A stretch of 64,000 nucleotides of DNA from assembly GCA_038746265.1 (NCBI GenBank), contig JBCDKU010000001.1, positions 93,907-157,906 on the forward strand, in the 5' to 3' direction. How positions within the stretch are numbered: the stretch's first letter is position 1; every line of letters starts with the position of its first letter. The notes beneath the pieces were generated by a model, which saw only the letters and a program-made list of their open reading frames with translations, had not been told where the DNA came from and did not search any database. Of the stretch, positions 7,399-15,945 are shown piece after piece. The position numbers and the translations under genes are program-made. The DNA comes from JBCBKP01 sp038746265. Lineage in GTDB: Bacteria; Planctomycetota; Phycisphaerae; Phycisphaerales; UBA1924.

Positions 7399-8769
7399 TC
7401 AATCCGGGAAGTCGCCCACCAGTGTGCGGAGGCGGTTCTCGCTCAGGACCGGGAGGGAGGTCGCCTGGGCCTTGCGGAGCAGCTCGTCGTAGCGCTCGAT
7501 CTCCTGGCGGAGGCGGACGTACTCGAGCACGACCTCGCGCGGGGAGTCGGGCGAGGGCGCGACCGGAAGCTCCGGGCGGGCGCCGAGGACGAGGAAGTCG
7601 GTGTCGCCCGCGATGTCCTGCTGGACGACGCCGCCCCAGCGGTTGATGAGGTTCTCGACGTCGCCGCGCTCAAGGGCGGAGCGGATGCCGTCGCCGTTGA
7701 TGTCGAAGGTGCCGTAGACGACCATGCGGTAGACCTTGTTGGGGTCGTAGAGCGGGTTGGCGATCTTGTCGCCGCGGACGATGGGGTTGCCCGCCGAGGA
7801 GCGGAGGATGCGGGCGCGGGCGCTGTTCTGGCTGATCTGGATGACCTCGATCGAGCCCTTGCCGGGGGCGTAGACGCCGGTCTGGGGGTCGGGGAGGATG
7901 TCGCCCGCGAGGGAGTAGACGCTGAAGGTCTGGCCGATCTGGACCTTCTGGCGGCGGCCCAGATCGATGATCACGACGTTCTGGACGGGGTCGATCTCAA
8001 CGACCTCGCCGTCGATGAGCGCGAACTCATCGGGCGGGCTGATCGAGTTGCCGCCGCCCTCGCCGCGGGCTCGGGTGAGCTGGTCGCGGAGGACGAGGAC
8101 GGTCTGGTTGAGGTTGGAGATGGTGTCGTCGCGGGTGTCGATCTGCGATTCGTAGGAGCTGCGGAGCTCGTCGCGGGCCGAGGCGAAGCCCAAGGTGGCT
8201 GCTTCGATATCGGCGTCGTACTCATCGACGCGGTCCTCGATCGAGCCCACACGGGTGCGCTCCTGCTGGACGGACTGGTCGAAGTCGGAGCGGATCTGCC
8301 CGACGCGGTTGGCCTCGGCCTCGGCGTTGGCGATCGCGGTCTGGGCGCGGCGGGTCGCGGCGTCCACCTCGCTGTTGAGGCGGGCGATGGTCGCGTTGTT
8401 GGACGCGATCTGGCCCGCGAGCGGGCCCTCGACGCCGCCCGTGCGGTCGGCGACGAGCGTCTTGAGCGATTCCATGTCGGCGTCGCCCGAGCCGATGATC
8501 ATGGTCTTGAGCTCGGCGTTCTCGCGGAGCAGGAAGTCCACGAGCGAGCTGCGGCCCGCACGCTCGAGGTTGGTGCGAACGCGGTCAGCGGTCAGCTCGG
8601 TGGCGCGGATGATGCCGTCGTACTCGGCCTTTAGGCGGTCGTACTCGCGGGTCTTCTCCGACGCGGCGGAGAACTCGGCGACCGCGACGACGAAGAACCC
8701 GACCATCAGCATCGCGAGGATGATGGTCGAGATGACGAGCGCCATGTTTCCGCTGCCTCGAGCTGCCAT
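7399..8769 (-). CDS. Membrane-anchored coiled-coil protein with BRCT-like C-terminus
   Basis: A 456-residue protein. Residues about 9-32 are a transmembrane helix (MALVISTIILAMLMVGFFVV). Residues about 33-235 are a long Glu/Arg/Ala/Gln-rich coiled coil. Next comes a beta-rich domain (EVVEIDPVQNVVIIDLGRRQ, VQIGQTFSVYS). The C-terminal part resembles a BRCT fold: MVVYGTFD, then ENLINRWGGVVQQDIAGDTD, FLVLGARPE, and after an insert of about 30 residues YDELLRKAQATSLPVLSENR. These match strand 1, helix 1 to strand 3, and helix 3 of the DNA ligase BRCT domain. Topology (cytoplasmic or periplasmic) is uncertain. A hairpin terminator follows the gene. Confidence 0.7.
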   Translation of the reverse strand: MAARGSGNMALVISTIILAMLMVGFFVVAVAEFSAASEKTREYDRLKAEYDGIIRATELTADRVRTNLERAGRSSLVDFLLRENAELKTMIIGSGDADMESLKTLVADRTGGVEGPLAGQIASNNATIARLNSEVDAATRRAQTAIANAEAEANRVGQIRSDFDQSVQQERTRVGSIEDRVDEYDADIEAATLGFASARDELRSSYESQIDTRDDTISNLNQTVLVLRDQLTRARGEGGGNSISPPDEFALIDGEVVEIDPVQNVVIIDLGRRQKVQIGQTFSVYSLAGDILPDPQTGVYAPGKGSIEVIQISQNSARARILRSSAGNPIVRGDKIANPLYDPNKVYRMVVYGTFDINGDGIRSALERGDVENLINRWGGVVQQDIAGDTDFLVLGARPELPVAPSPDSPREVVLEYVRLRQEIERYDELLRKAQATSLPVLSENRLRTLVGDFPD

Positions 8770-9031
8770 GTGTTGCTCCGGTTGCTGCGGGCGGCTCGCC
8801 CCGCGGTGCTGATGCCCCGCCGTCCCGGTGGTCGCGGCGTGGTCGTGGTTCGTGCTGCATGAATCGTGAACTGGACGCCGCGGCCGTGCGTGCGGTCCTC
8901 TCAGACTCGTTCGCCCGCCGCGGCCCCCCGGTTCCGCTTCGGACGCCGCCTGCGCGGCGAGGGCAGAGTATCTGCGCTGGCGCGGCCCGCGTCAACGCGA
9001 CGACGTGGTTCTGGGTCCGTACGAAATCCGA

Positions 9032-9994
9032 TCAGGACTCGGCGTTCGCCGCCTTGGCCAGCATCGCCGCCCCGACCACGCCCGCGTCGTCCTCGAGCTT
9101 CGAGGCGACCACCTCGATCCCCTTCATCGACGACGGGAAGACCTCGCGGCGGACGGTCTCCTTCACGCGGCTCACGAAGGGCTCGCCGATCGCCTCGGTC
9201 AGCCCGCCCCCCATGACGATCAGGTCGAGGCCCATGACCGTCGCGTGGGCGGCGATCGCGCAGCCGAGCCCCTCTGCCGCGTCGTGGATGAGGTTCATCA
9301 CGAGCGCGTCCTTCGCGGCGTAGGCCTTGCCGAGCACCTTGGACTTGATCTTCTCGAGATCGCCCCCGGTCAGCTCGGTGATCACGCTCTCGGCGTCGGC
9401 CCGGATCATCGCCCGGGCTCGGTTGCACAGGGCGGTCCGGGAGTAGAGCTGCTCGACCGACCGCAGGCCCGGCGGGTTGCGCGGGAGGGCGGGCGTGTGA
9501 CCGATCTCGCCCGCTGACCCGGTGCGGCCCGAGCGGAGCTTGCCATCAAGCACGAGCCCGCCGCCCACGCCGGTGCCGACCCAGACGCCCATGACGTCGG
9601 TCGCGCCCTTGGCAGCGCCGGCGGTCACCTCGCCCCAGATCGCGACGTTGACATCGTTCTCGACGGTGACGGGCTTGCCGAGCTTGGTGCTCAGGAGGTC
9701 CTTGAGCGGGACGCCTTTCCAGCGGAGGTTGGGCGCCTCGATGACGATGCCCCCGGGCTGCTCGATCGGGCCCGGGGCGCCGATGCCGACGCAGGCGACA
9801 TCGGCGAGCTTGACCGAGGCAGCCTCGCAGGCTTCCTCAACGCCGCCCGCGATGCAGTCCACGATGCCCTCGGGCCCGTCGGCGACGGGCGTCTTGCGCT
9901 TGGATCTGCTGAGGACGTTGCCGTCGCTGTCGGTGACGCCGATCTGGACGTTGGTTCCGCCGAGGTCGATGCCGACGATAGGGTCTGCCGCCAT
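9032..9994 (-). CDS. ROK-family sugar kinase (glucokinase-like) without zinc motif
   Basis: A 320-residue ROK kinase, probably phosphorylating glucose or a related hexose with ATP. Seen are the phosphate motif GIDLGGTN (8-15), the catalytic Asp in VENDVNVA (111-118), the ATP site VWVGTGVGGG, and the sugar-binding EIGH (163-166). The usual zinc motif CxCGxxGCxE aligns without gaps to residues 172-181 (RNPPGLRSVE), so all three Cys ligands are replaced by Arg, Pro and Ser while the terminal Glu stays. It reads toward the coiled-coil gene. The 262 bases between them (8770-9031) hold the latter's upstream region and no other gene I can support. Confidence 0.85.
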   Translation of the reverse strand: MAADPIVGIDLGGTNVQIGVTDSDGNVLSRSKRKTPVADGPEGIVDCIAGGVEEACEAASVKLADVACVGIGAPGPIEQPGGIVIEAPNLRWKGVPLKDLLSTKLGKPVTVENDVNVAIWGEVTAGAAKGATDVMGVWVGTGVGGGLVLDGKLRSGRTGSAGEIGHTPALPRNPPGLRSVEQLYSRTALCNRARAMIRADAESVITELTGGDLEKIKSKVLGKAYAAKDALVMNLIHDAAEGLGCAIAAHATVMGLDLIVMGGGLTEAIGEPFVSRVKETVRREVFPSSMKGIEVVASKLEDDAGVVGAAMLAKAANAES

Positions 9995-10060
9995 GTGCCT
10001 GCTCCCTGCCTGTACGCCGGTTCTGAACGTCCCGGAGCGTGCGTGACTGTCTGTAGCGCT

Positions 10061-11026
10061 CTAGATGAGCGTGGTCATGATGACGCGCGTGTCCACCGCG
10101 GCGTCCTGGATTGCCTTGGTGCGGGCCTCGATGCCCTCGTCGCCCCCGCCCACGACGAACAGCGTGCTGCCCGAGCCCGAGACGTGGACGTGCACGCCGC
10201 CCAGCACCTCGCGGATGGACGCGTGCAGATCCTTGAGCTCGGGGCGGACGCGGAAGGCCGCGTCCTCGAGCTCGTTGAAAAGGTAGCTGTTGTTGATGGT
10301 CTTGAGCTTGGCGGTCTCCTCGACCATCCCGGCGCGGAGGCCGCGGGTCGGGGCGTCGTCGAACGCGCGGTAGACCTCGGCGGTCGGGCAGCCAAAGGGT
10401 GGGCAGATCAAGATCAGCTCGGCCTGCGAGCGCTCGACGCGGCGGATGCGGCGGCCCAGCTCATCGACGACGCCGGGCCGTGCGGCGCCGCCCGGCTCGA
10501 TGGTCTCGGTCGTGCCCTCGTTGGTGGGCTCGGAGCCGTCGTCGATGAAGAAGGGGATATCGGAGCCCAGCTCTGCCGCGATCGCGCGGAGCTTGTCCTG
10601 CCCGAGGTTCATCTCGAAGAGTGCGTCGATGCCCCGGATGACGGCGGCGGCGTCCGCCGACCCGCCCCCGAGCCCGCCGCCCGCGGGGATGCGCTTGCGG
10701 ACGGTGATCGACACGGGCAGGTTCGTGCCCGCCTCCTGCTCCATAAGCCGGACGGCCCGGAGCGTGAGGTCGTTGGCGACGAGCCAGTTGATCTGCATGC
10801 CCTCGCCGACGACCTCGACCCGTGCTTCTGATGGGGCGTCTGCGCCCTCGGCCGTCCGCTCGATCTCGATGGTGTCGTAGACGTCCACGCAGGACATGAA
10901 CGTGGAGATCGGGTGCATGCCGGCGTCGGGGCCGGCGTCGGGACCATCCGGGATCGCGGGCCCGACGGAGAGCGCGAGGTTCACCTTCGCGTAGGCGTGG
11001 AGGGTGAGGCGAGGCATGAGGGCCAT
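10061..11026 (-). CDS. ispE: 4-diphosphocytidyl-2-C-methyl-D-erythritol kinase
   Basis: A 321-residue GHMP kinase of the non-mevalonate isoprenoid pathway; it phosphorylates CDP-methylerythritol at the 2-hydroxyl. Family blocks are LHAYAKVNLAL (active-site Lys), the ATP loop PAGGGLGGGSADAAA, ELGSDIPFF (catalytic Asp) and the C-terminal VSGSGSTLFVV. I chose the ATG at 11026 (MALMPRLTLHAYAKVN). The ATG at 11017 is a close alternative. Upstream in-frame sequence runs into the REP pair at 11030-11096 and is not conserved. Two stretches, around PAIPDGPDAGPDAG and near residues 175-205, look like insertions relative to short IspE proteins. Confidence 0.92.
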   Translation of the reverse strand: MALMPRLTLHAYAKVNLALSVGPAIPDGPDAGPDAGMHPISTFMSCVDVYDTIEIERTAEGADAPSEARVEVVGEGMQINWLVANDLTLRAVRLMEQEAGTNLPVSITVRKRIPAGGGLGGGSADAAAVIRGIDALFEMNLGQDKLRAIAAELGSDIPFFIDDGSEPTNEGTTETIEPGGAARPGVVDELGRRIRRVERSQAELILICPPFGCPTAEVYRAFDDAPTRGLRAGMVEETAKLKTINNSYLFNELEDAAFRVRPELKDLHASIREVLGGVHVHVSGSGSTLFVVGGGDEGIEARTKAIQDAAVDTRVIMTTLI

Positions 11027-11029
11027 CGT

Positions 11030-11096
11030 AACGAGCCCTCGGCGCGAGCCGGGGGTTGGCAGGCAGAAGACCCCTCGCTCGCGCGATGGGCTCGTT
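11030..11096. repeat. REP family A inverted pair (BIME-like)
   Basis: Two family A units face each other: AACGAGCCC at 11030-11038 and GGGCTCGTT at 11088-11096, with imperfect complementary sequence between (11039-11057 against 11070-11087) and a loop of about 12 bases. The pair lies between the divergent ispE and 11123 genes, starting 4 bases upstream of the ispE ATG, so it overlaps the 5' region of both transcripts. Confidence 0.7.
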
Positions 11097-11122
11097 GTCG
11101 AGGTGTTGCGTATCTTGGCAGC

Positions 11123-11725
11123 GTGTCGCCGAAGACCCGGTTTTGCGTGTGGATGGTGGCGGTGGGGTTGCCGCTGGTGGGGGCGCCGCTGGCGCTGGTC
11201 GATGGATGCGCGGGGGTGGTTGTGCCTTCGGTGCTCGCCGCGGCCGGGTTGCTGATGCAGCTTTGGTTGCTGGTGACAACGCCGGTGGATGCGATCAAGC
11301 TGCGCTATTCCGTGAGCGTTATCGCGATCGCGGCCGGAACCTTCTGGGTTCAGAGCTTCGCGACTGCGAGGCTTTGGAGTGACCCGGAGCAAGCAGAGGC
11401 CGCCGGCTACGCGTCGCCCGTAGTGCTCGTTCTGCTTCTCTGCTTCCCGGTCGTTACGACGCGGTTCCGTTGCGTCGGGCTCGTCGCGATCCGGACCCCG
11501 CCGAGTCCTTGGTGGATGGCCCTGCCCCTCTGGTGGCCGTCCGTGACGTACAACGCTTTCGGGTTGACGTACGTCTTCGGCTTCCTGCTCGCGTTGTCGA
11601 TGGTCGCTCGCGTGATATCGCGGGTATCGCCTCGACTCGTCCTTGCGGCGACGCTCGGGTTTGTTGCAATTGCGGCGGTGCTGCTCGGTGTCGCGTTGTC
11701 CTGTTCAGAAGCGGCGGTGAACTAG
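11123..11725 (+). CDS. Multi-pass membrane protein of unknown function
   Basis: A 200-residue protein with about six hydrophobic helices (approximately residues 8-26, 31-50, 57-75, 91-109, 135-160, 172-192), loops of moderate charge and no recognisable catalytic motif. I place the start at the GTG at 11123; the ATG at 11153 (MVAVGLPLVG) is equally possible. It ends 9 bases before the NIF3-family gene and may be co-transcribed with it. I do not recognise the family. Confidence 0.6.
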   Translation: MSPKTRFCVWMVAVGLPLVGAPLALVDGCAGVVVPSVLAAAGLLMQLWLLVTTPVDAIKLRYSVSVIAIAAGTFWVQSFATARLWSDPEQAEAAGYASPVVLVLLLCFPVVTTRFRCVGLVAIRTPPSPWWMALPLWWPSVTYNAFGLTYVFGFLLALSMVARVISRVSPRLVLAATLGFVAIAAVLLGVALSCSEAAVN

Positions 11726-11734
11726 ACTGTCAGT

Positions 11735-12907
11735 ATGCCCCCCACCGTCGCCGATCTTGCCGCTGTTCTGAACGACATCGCCCCGCTCGACGGCGCGGAG
11801 CCCTGGGACAAGGTCGGGCTGCACGTCGGCGACGAGTCGGCCCAGCTTTCGGGCCCGGCGCTGCTCACGATCGACCTCACCGAGCCCGTCGTCGATGAAG
11901 CGATCAACATGCGGGCCTCGGCGATCGTCGCGTACCACCCGCCGATCTGGGAGCCGATCGAGCGGCTTACCGGCTCGACGCGGACCGCACGGATCGTCGC
12001 GAAGGCGATCGCGCACGGGATCGCGATCCACTCGCCGCACACGGCCCTCGACAACGCCGAGGGGGGCGTGACGGACTGGCTCTGCGAGGGGCTCGCGGGG
12101 CTTGCGGAGGGCGAGTCGCCCGGCGGGCGGATTCAGGGGGACGTCCGCGGGCTCGAGCCCCACCCGGTGCACAAGGCGTCGCAGGAGGTCAAGATCGTGA
12201 CCTTTGTGCCCGATTCGGCCGTCGAGCAGGTCCGCAACGCGCTCGCGACCGCGGGCGCGGGCCGTATCGGAGACTACGAGGTCTGCTCGTTCAGCCTGGT
12301 CGGCAAGGGGACGTTCTTTGCGGGCGGCAGCACGAACCCCGCTGTTGGCTCGAAGCACAAGCTCGAGACGGTGGACGAGCACCGGCTCGAGATGGTCTGT
12401 TCGAAATCGGGCCTGCCGCTCGCGATCGAGACGCTGCGGCAGTTCCATCCCTACGAGGAACCCGCGTACGACATTTATGAGCTCATCCCCGAGCCCCGCC
12501 GATCGACCGGCGCGGGGCGTCGGCTCGTTCTCGATCAGCCCGCGACGCTGGCCGAGCTGGGCCGGCGGCTGCGGACGCACCTCGGCCGGGCCCGCATCAA
12601 GCTCGCGCTGGTCGAGCCCGACAACGACAAGCCGATCACGCACCTGGGCGTATGCCCCGGCGCGGGGTCGTCGCTCGTCGAGCTCGCGACGCGCGAGGGC
12701 TGCGAGGCGTTCGTCACGGGCGAGATGAAGCACCACGAGATCCTCGCCTCGCTCGACCGCGGCACGAGCCTGCTCCTCGCGGGCCACACCAACACCGAGC
12801 GCGGCTACCTGCCGCGGTTGGCATCGAAAGTCTCGGCCCAACTGCCCGCGCTGACGATCGCGATCTCGAACGCGGACCGGGACCCGCTGACGGTGCTGAC
12901 GGACTGA
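11735..12907 (+). CDS. NIF3/YbgI-family dinuclear metal protein
   Basis: A 390-residue member of the NIF3 family, which forms hexameric rings with a two-metal centre and whose reaction is unsettled. Metal-site blocks are AYHPPIWEPIERLT, HSPHTALDNA, GHTNTERGY and TGEMKHHEIL. The first block reads like eukaryotic NIF3L1 (SYHPPIF) and not the HHP of E. coli YbgI. A middle domain of about 120 residues (VKIVTFVPDSAVEQVRNAL to FHPYEEPAYDIYEL) is the CutA-like insert seen in the longer YqfO-type members. Both domains look complete. Confidence 0.88.
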   Translation: MPPTVADLAAVLNDIAPLDGAEPWDKVGLHVGDESAQLSGPALLTIDLTEPVVDEAINMRASAIVAYHPPIWEPIERLTGSTRTARIVAKAIAHGIAIHSPHTALDNAEGGVTDWLCEGLAGLAEGESPGGRIQGDVRGLEPHPVHKASQEVKIVTFVPDSAVEQVRNALATAGAGRIGDYEVCSFSLVGKGTFFAGGSTNPAVGSKHKLETVDEHRLEMVCSKSGLPLAIETLRQFHPYEEPAYDIYELIPEPRRSTGAGRRLVLDQPATLAELGRRLRTHLGRARIKLALVEPDNDKPITHLGVCPGAGSSLVELATREGCEAFVTGEMKHHEILASLDRGTSLLLAGHTNTERGYLPRLASKVSAQLPALTIAISNADRDPLTVLTD

Positions 12908-12920
12908 CCAGATCGATCTC

Positions 12921-12983
12921 TACCGAGTTTACGCGGGTTTACTATGATTTGATAAATCAAGGTAAACTCGGTATACTTGGGTC
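12921..12983 (+). promoter_or_regulatory. AT-rich sigma70-type promoter with nested operator palindromes
   Basis: A -35 box TTGATA (12949-12954), a 17-base spacer and a -10 box TATACT (12972-12977) precede the ATG at 12984 by six bases, predicting a leaderless or nearly leaderless mRNA. The promoter is embedded in dyads: a perfect 12-base inverted repeat TACCGAGTTTAC (12921-12932) / GTAAACTCGGTA (12962-12973), 41 bases centre to centre, and inside it TGATTT-gat-AAATCA (12945-12959). An extra GTTTAC lies at 12937-12942. The stretch is much more AT-rich than its surroundings. Confidence 0.75.
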
Positions 12984-14189
12984 ATGGACCCGAGGCACAA
13001 TCCGTATGTCCCGAGTGCCGGCAGTCCGCCGGCGGAGCTCGCGGGGCGCGAGATGCTGATCGAGGCGGTGGACGTCGTGCTGCACCGCGTGCTCGCGGGG
13101 CGATCGACCAAGAGCCACATGCTCATCGGGCTCCGCGGCGTGGGGAAGACGGTGCTGCTCGCCGAGTTCCGGAAGCTCGCGGAGGGCATCCAGGCGCAGG
13201 GGCGTCCGCTCCAGACGGTTCGGATCGAGGCGCCAGAGAAGAAGTCGCTCCCGGCGATGCTGCTCCCGGACCTGCGGCGCGTGCTGCTCAAGCTCTCGCT
13301 CTCGGAGCGGAGCAAGGAGCTCGCAAAGAGGGGGCTGCGCGCTCTGGCGAGCTTCGCGAAGCTCAAGACCAAGTACGACGACATCGTGATCGAGCTCGAT
13401 CTTGCGCCGGAGCTTGGTCTTGCCGATTCGGGCGACCTGGAGACCGATCTCATCGACGTCATCGAGATCACGGGGATGGCGGCTCAGAAGGCCGGCGGCG
13501 GCGTCGCGATGTTCATCGACGAGCTGCAATATGTCGAGGAGAACCAGCTCGCGGCGCTTATCACCGCGCTGCACCGCTGCTCGCAATCGCAGCTCCCGGT
13601 GGTGCTCTTCGGCGCAGGACTCCCGCAGCTGCGGGGCCAGATGGGCAAGGCGAAGTCGTACGCGGAGCGGCTCTTCGAGTTCGCTGAGATCACAGAGCTG
13701 AACCGGGCGGACGCGAGGCGGGCGATCACAAAGCCCGCAGAAGAAGAGCGGGTGGTGTTCGAGGATGCCGCGCTCGATGAGATCGTGCGGGCGACGCAGG
13801 GCTACCCGTACTTCCTTCAGGAGTGGGGCAAGCACGCCTGGGACACCGCGGACGCGTCGCCGATCACGCTTGCGGATGTCACGAACGCGACGAAAATCGC
13901 GATCGCCGAGCTCGACAAGAGCTTCTTCAGCGTGCGGTTCGATCGCCTGACGCCCTCTGAGAAGGTCTACCTCAGGGCGATGGCCGAGCTCGGGCCGGGC
14001 CCGCACCGATCGGGCGATATCGCGGAACTGCTCGGCAAGACGTCTCAGACCGTGGCTCCGACACGGGCCCGGCTGATCGAGAAAGGCATGGCCTATAGCC
14101 CCGGCCACGGCGACACGGCGTTCACGGTGCCGCTTTTCGATGAGTTCATGAAGCGGACGATGCCGGGGGAGGAATGGCGGGCGGGGTGA
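12984..14189 (+). CDS. AAA-type ATPase with C-terminal winged-helix-like region
   Basis: A 401-residue P-loop ATPase. Walker A is GLRGVGKTVL (about 49-58) and Walker B is VAMFIDELQYVEE (about 174-186). Further AAA features follow (LFGAGLPQL sensor region, GYPYFLQEWGKHAW lid). The last 80 residues (LTPSEKVYLRAMAEL, RSGDIAELLGKTSQTVAPTR, ARLIEKGMAY) look like a winged helix-turn-helix. The arrangement resembles ORC1/CDC6-like and archaeal-type ATPases that often sit in accessory DNA. There is no Shine-Dalgarno sequence; the promoter abuts the ATG. The dyads over the promoter suggest repression, perhaps by the protein itself (inference). Confidence 0.85.
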   Translation: MDPRHNPYVPSAGSPPAELAGREMLIEAVDVVLHRVLAGRSTKSHMLIGLRGVGKTVLLAEFRKLAEGIQAQGRPLQTVRIEAPEKKSLPAMLLPDLRRVLLKLSLSERSKELAKRGLRALASFAKLKTKYDDIVIELDLAPELGLADSGDLETDLIDVIEITGMAAQKAGGGVAMFIDELQYVEENQLAALITALHRCSQSQLPVVLFGAGLPQLRGQMGKAKSYAERLFEFAEITELNRADARRAITKPAEEERVVFEDAALDEIVRATQGYPYFLQEWGKHAWDTADASPITLADVTNATKIAIAELDKSFFSVRFDRLTPSEKVYLRAMAELGPGPHRSGDIAELLGKTSQTVAPTRARLIEKGMAYSPGHGDTAFTVPLFDEFMKRTMPGEEWRAG

Positions 14190-14206
14190 GGGGGTCGGGC
14201 TGGGCG

Positions 14207-15400
14207 TCAGGGGAGGTCGTAGCCTCGGACGCCGTCTTTGGTGGTTTGGCCGGGTGTCCAAAGCGACAACCCCACTCGGGATCCGGACGCCGTCGTGACA
14301 CCTCCACCGAGGCCGGGATAGAGCTCTTCGTTTGTCGCCGAGTCCGCGCTGCCATCCGCCAGACTGAACGATCCGCGGTGTGTGCGAGAGGGCCACGTAT
14401 GGTCTGTTCCGTCGTAGGACCAGTTTGAGTGGAGCACCTTACGAGACGGGAAGACAACTTCATCCGGTCGGGTGGCTCCGTAAGCGAGATTCGACGGATT
14501 TCGGGTTTTGAGGCTCCAGAACTCCGGCCGGAAGATGAACGATGCCGAATATTCGTAGAGCGACACTTCTCCTGAACGGACCCGCGGGACATCAAAGGCT
14601 GGATGATACTTGCTTCCGCCGTAATAGTCGCCCGCAAGACTCCCGCCCCATGAGTACACCTGAGACTGGTACGCGAGAAGCGGATCGGCGTTCGATGCCG
14701 AGCGATCGTGAGGTATCTGCCCAAGCTGAGGAAAGTATCCGCCGTTGTCGTTGGCATACGCGTGAAAGACCGACGCGTGAGTACGGAGGTTGGCCTGCAC
14801 GACGAGTTCGTCTGCGCGATCTCTGGTTACTCGTACAACCGGCAACAGGATCGCAAGGAGTACGCCGATCACTGTGATGACAACGACCGTTTCCAAGAGC
14901 GTGAACGCGGGGACCCTCGTCGCTGACCCATGACTGCGATCCACCCCGTGATGACCAAGACGACCGCAAGCCTTGCAACGCCACGCTGACGGTGCCGCAA
15001 GAATTGTCATGAGAAGAAGACCGCCGTTGCGAGCAATCACAGCGAGACCGCTTTCACGGAACGCGATCCACGCGCTGAGCTTTCCAAAGCACCCGCAGTC
15101 GGGAGCGGCACCGCGGGTCAGTTCTATCGCATATCCAACTGTCAATGCGGACAGGAGCATCGCCACGAGACAGATGACCCATCGACGCGTCGGAGACAGA
15201 AAGTACGCAAGCCCGGCGGCGAGCTCAGTGCCAGGGAGCGACGTTGAAATGAGCCCTACGGACCAAGCGGGGATCGTTTGCCACCCTCGAAGCGTTGCCG
15301 CAAAGCTCGCGACGTCGCTGAGCTTCAACAAGCCAGCAACGATCAGCGACACGGCGACGAAAGCACCGCACAAGTAGCTGATCCGAAAGAGCCATTTCAT
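14207..15400 (-). CDS. MauE-like membrane protein fused to a type II pseudopilin
   Basis: A 397-residue two-part protein. Residues 1-140 have about four membrane helices and the motif DCGCFG (101-106) typical of MauE/DoxX-like proteins, which are thought to handle thiol redox steps. A linker with CKAC (142-145) follows. Residues 164-190 are a prepilin N-terminus: cleavage site Ala165/Phe166, FTLLE with the conserved Glu at +5, then a hydrophobic helix. The rest resembles secreted type II pseudopilins of planctomycetes (YANDNGGYFPQ, FSLADGSA). The ATG overlaps the upstream stop by four bases (ATGA). Local base composition is somewhat less GC-rich than the neighbourhood. Confidence 0.75.
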   Translation of the reverse strand: MKWLFRISYLCGAFVAVSLIVAGLLKLSDVASFAATLRGWQTIPAWSVGLISTSLPGTELAAGLAYFLSPTRRWVICLVAMLLSALTVGYAIELTRGAAPDCGCFGKLSAWIAFRESGLAVIARNGGLLLMTILAAPSAWRCKACGRLGHHGVDRSHGSATRVPAFTLLETVVVITVIGVLLAILLPVVRVTRDRADELVVQANLRTHASVFHAYANDNGGYFPQLGQIPHDRSASNADPLLAYQSQVYSWGGSLAGDYYGGSKYHPAFDVPRVRSGEVSLYEYSASFIFRPEFWSLKTRNPSNLAYGATRPDEVVFPSRKVLHSNWSYDGTDHTWPSRTHRGSFSLADGSADSATNEELYPGLGGGVTTASGSRVGLSLWTPGQTTKDGVRGYDLP

Positions 15401-15945
15401 TCCGGCTGCGAATCACATGGGTCGTTGGGATCCACAAGCGGGTCTGGCTCAGTGACCTCCTCGTCCGGATCGCAAGGATCACTCCCACCGCCGCCGCCGC
15501 CGCTCGTATCGTCGCAGGCGCCGGTACCGAGAACACTTGTCCGCGAAATCTGACTCACTCCCTGTCCGGGCGTTCCGGGGATCGGCTTCCACATGTACTC
15601 GAGCTCATCCAGATCGAATTCGCATCGGTATTTTTGCCACAGGCACTCGAAGGCGGGGTTAACACTCACCGGAGGCCCTTTATAGATTCCATCAGGATCT
15701 TGCACCGCGTGAAAGACCGTCAGCTGGATTGGTGTCAGCGGTGTAAAAGGATGGGCTACGCCGGCGCACTGGCCCCTTGTTGCCGCGGGGTTCGGGACTT
15801 GGCCCGGCACCGCGCAGACATATGGATATGTCTGCCTGTAGCACTCGGTCACCGCCATAGCCGAGAGCCCGGCAATAGCAAGAGCTACGGCACACGTTTC
15901 TTGAAATCGAAGCTGTCCCATATCTGATACCCCTATCCGAGTCAT
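15397..15945 (-). CDS. Exported Cys-containing protein of unknown function
   Basis: A 182-residue protein with a hydrophobic N-terminal segment (residues 15-31, AVALAIAGLSAMAV) that could be a signal peptide or anchor. The mature part has several cysteines and a disordered acidic C-terminus with a run of glycines followed by SDPCDPDEE. The start may be Met9. It overlaps both neighbours by four bases (ATGA at each junction), so translation is probably coupled. I do not recognise the family. Its place beside the MauE-pseudopilin fusion suggests a role in the same exported assembly (inference). Confidence 0.65.
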   Translation of the reverse strand: MTRIGVSDMGQLRFQETCAVALAIAGLSAMAVTECYRQTYPYVCAVPGQVPNPAATRGQCAGVAHPFTPLTPIQLTVFHAVQDPDGIYKGPPVSVNPAFECLWQKYRCEFDLDELEYMWKPIPGTPGQGVSQISRTSVLGTGACDDTSGGGGGGSDPCDPDEEVTEPDPLVDPNDPCDSQPE

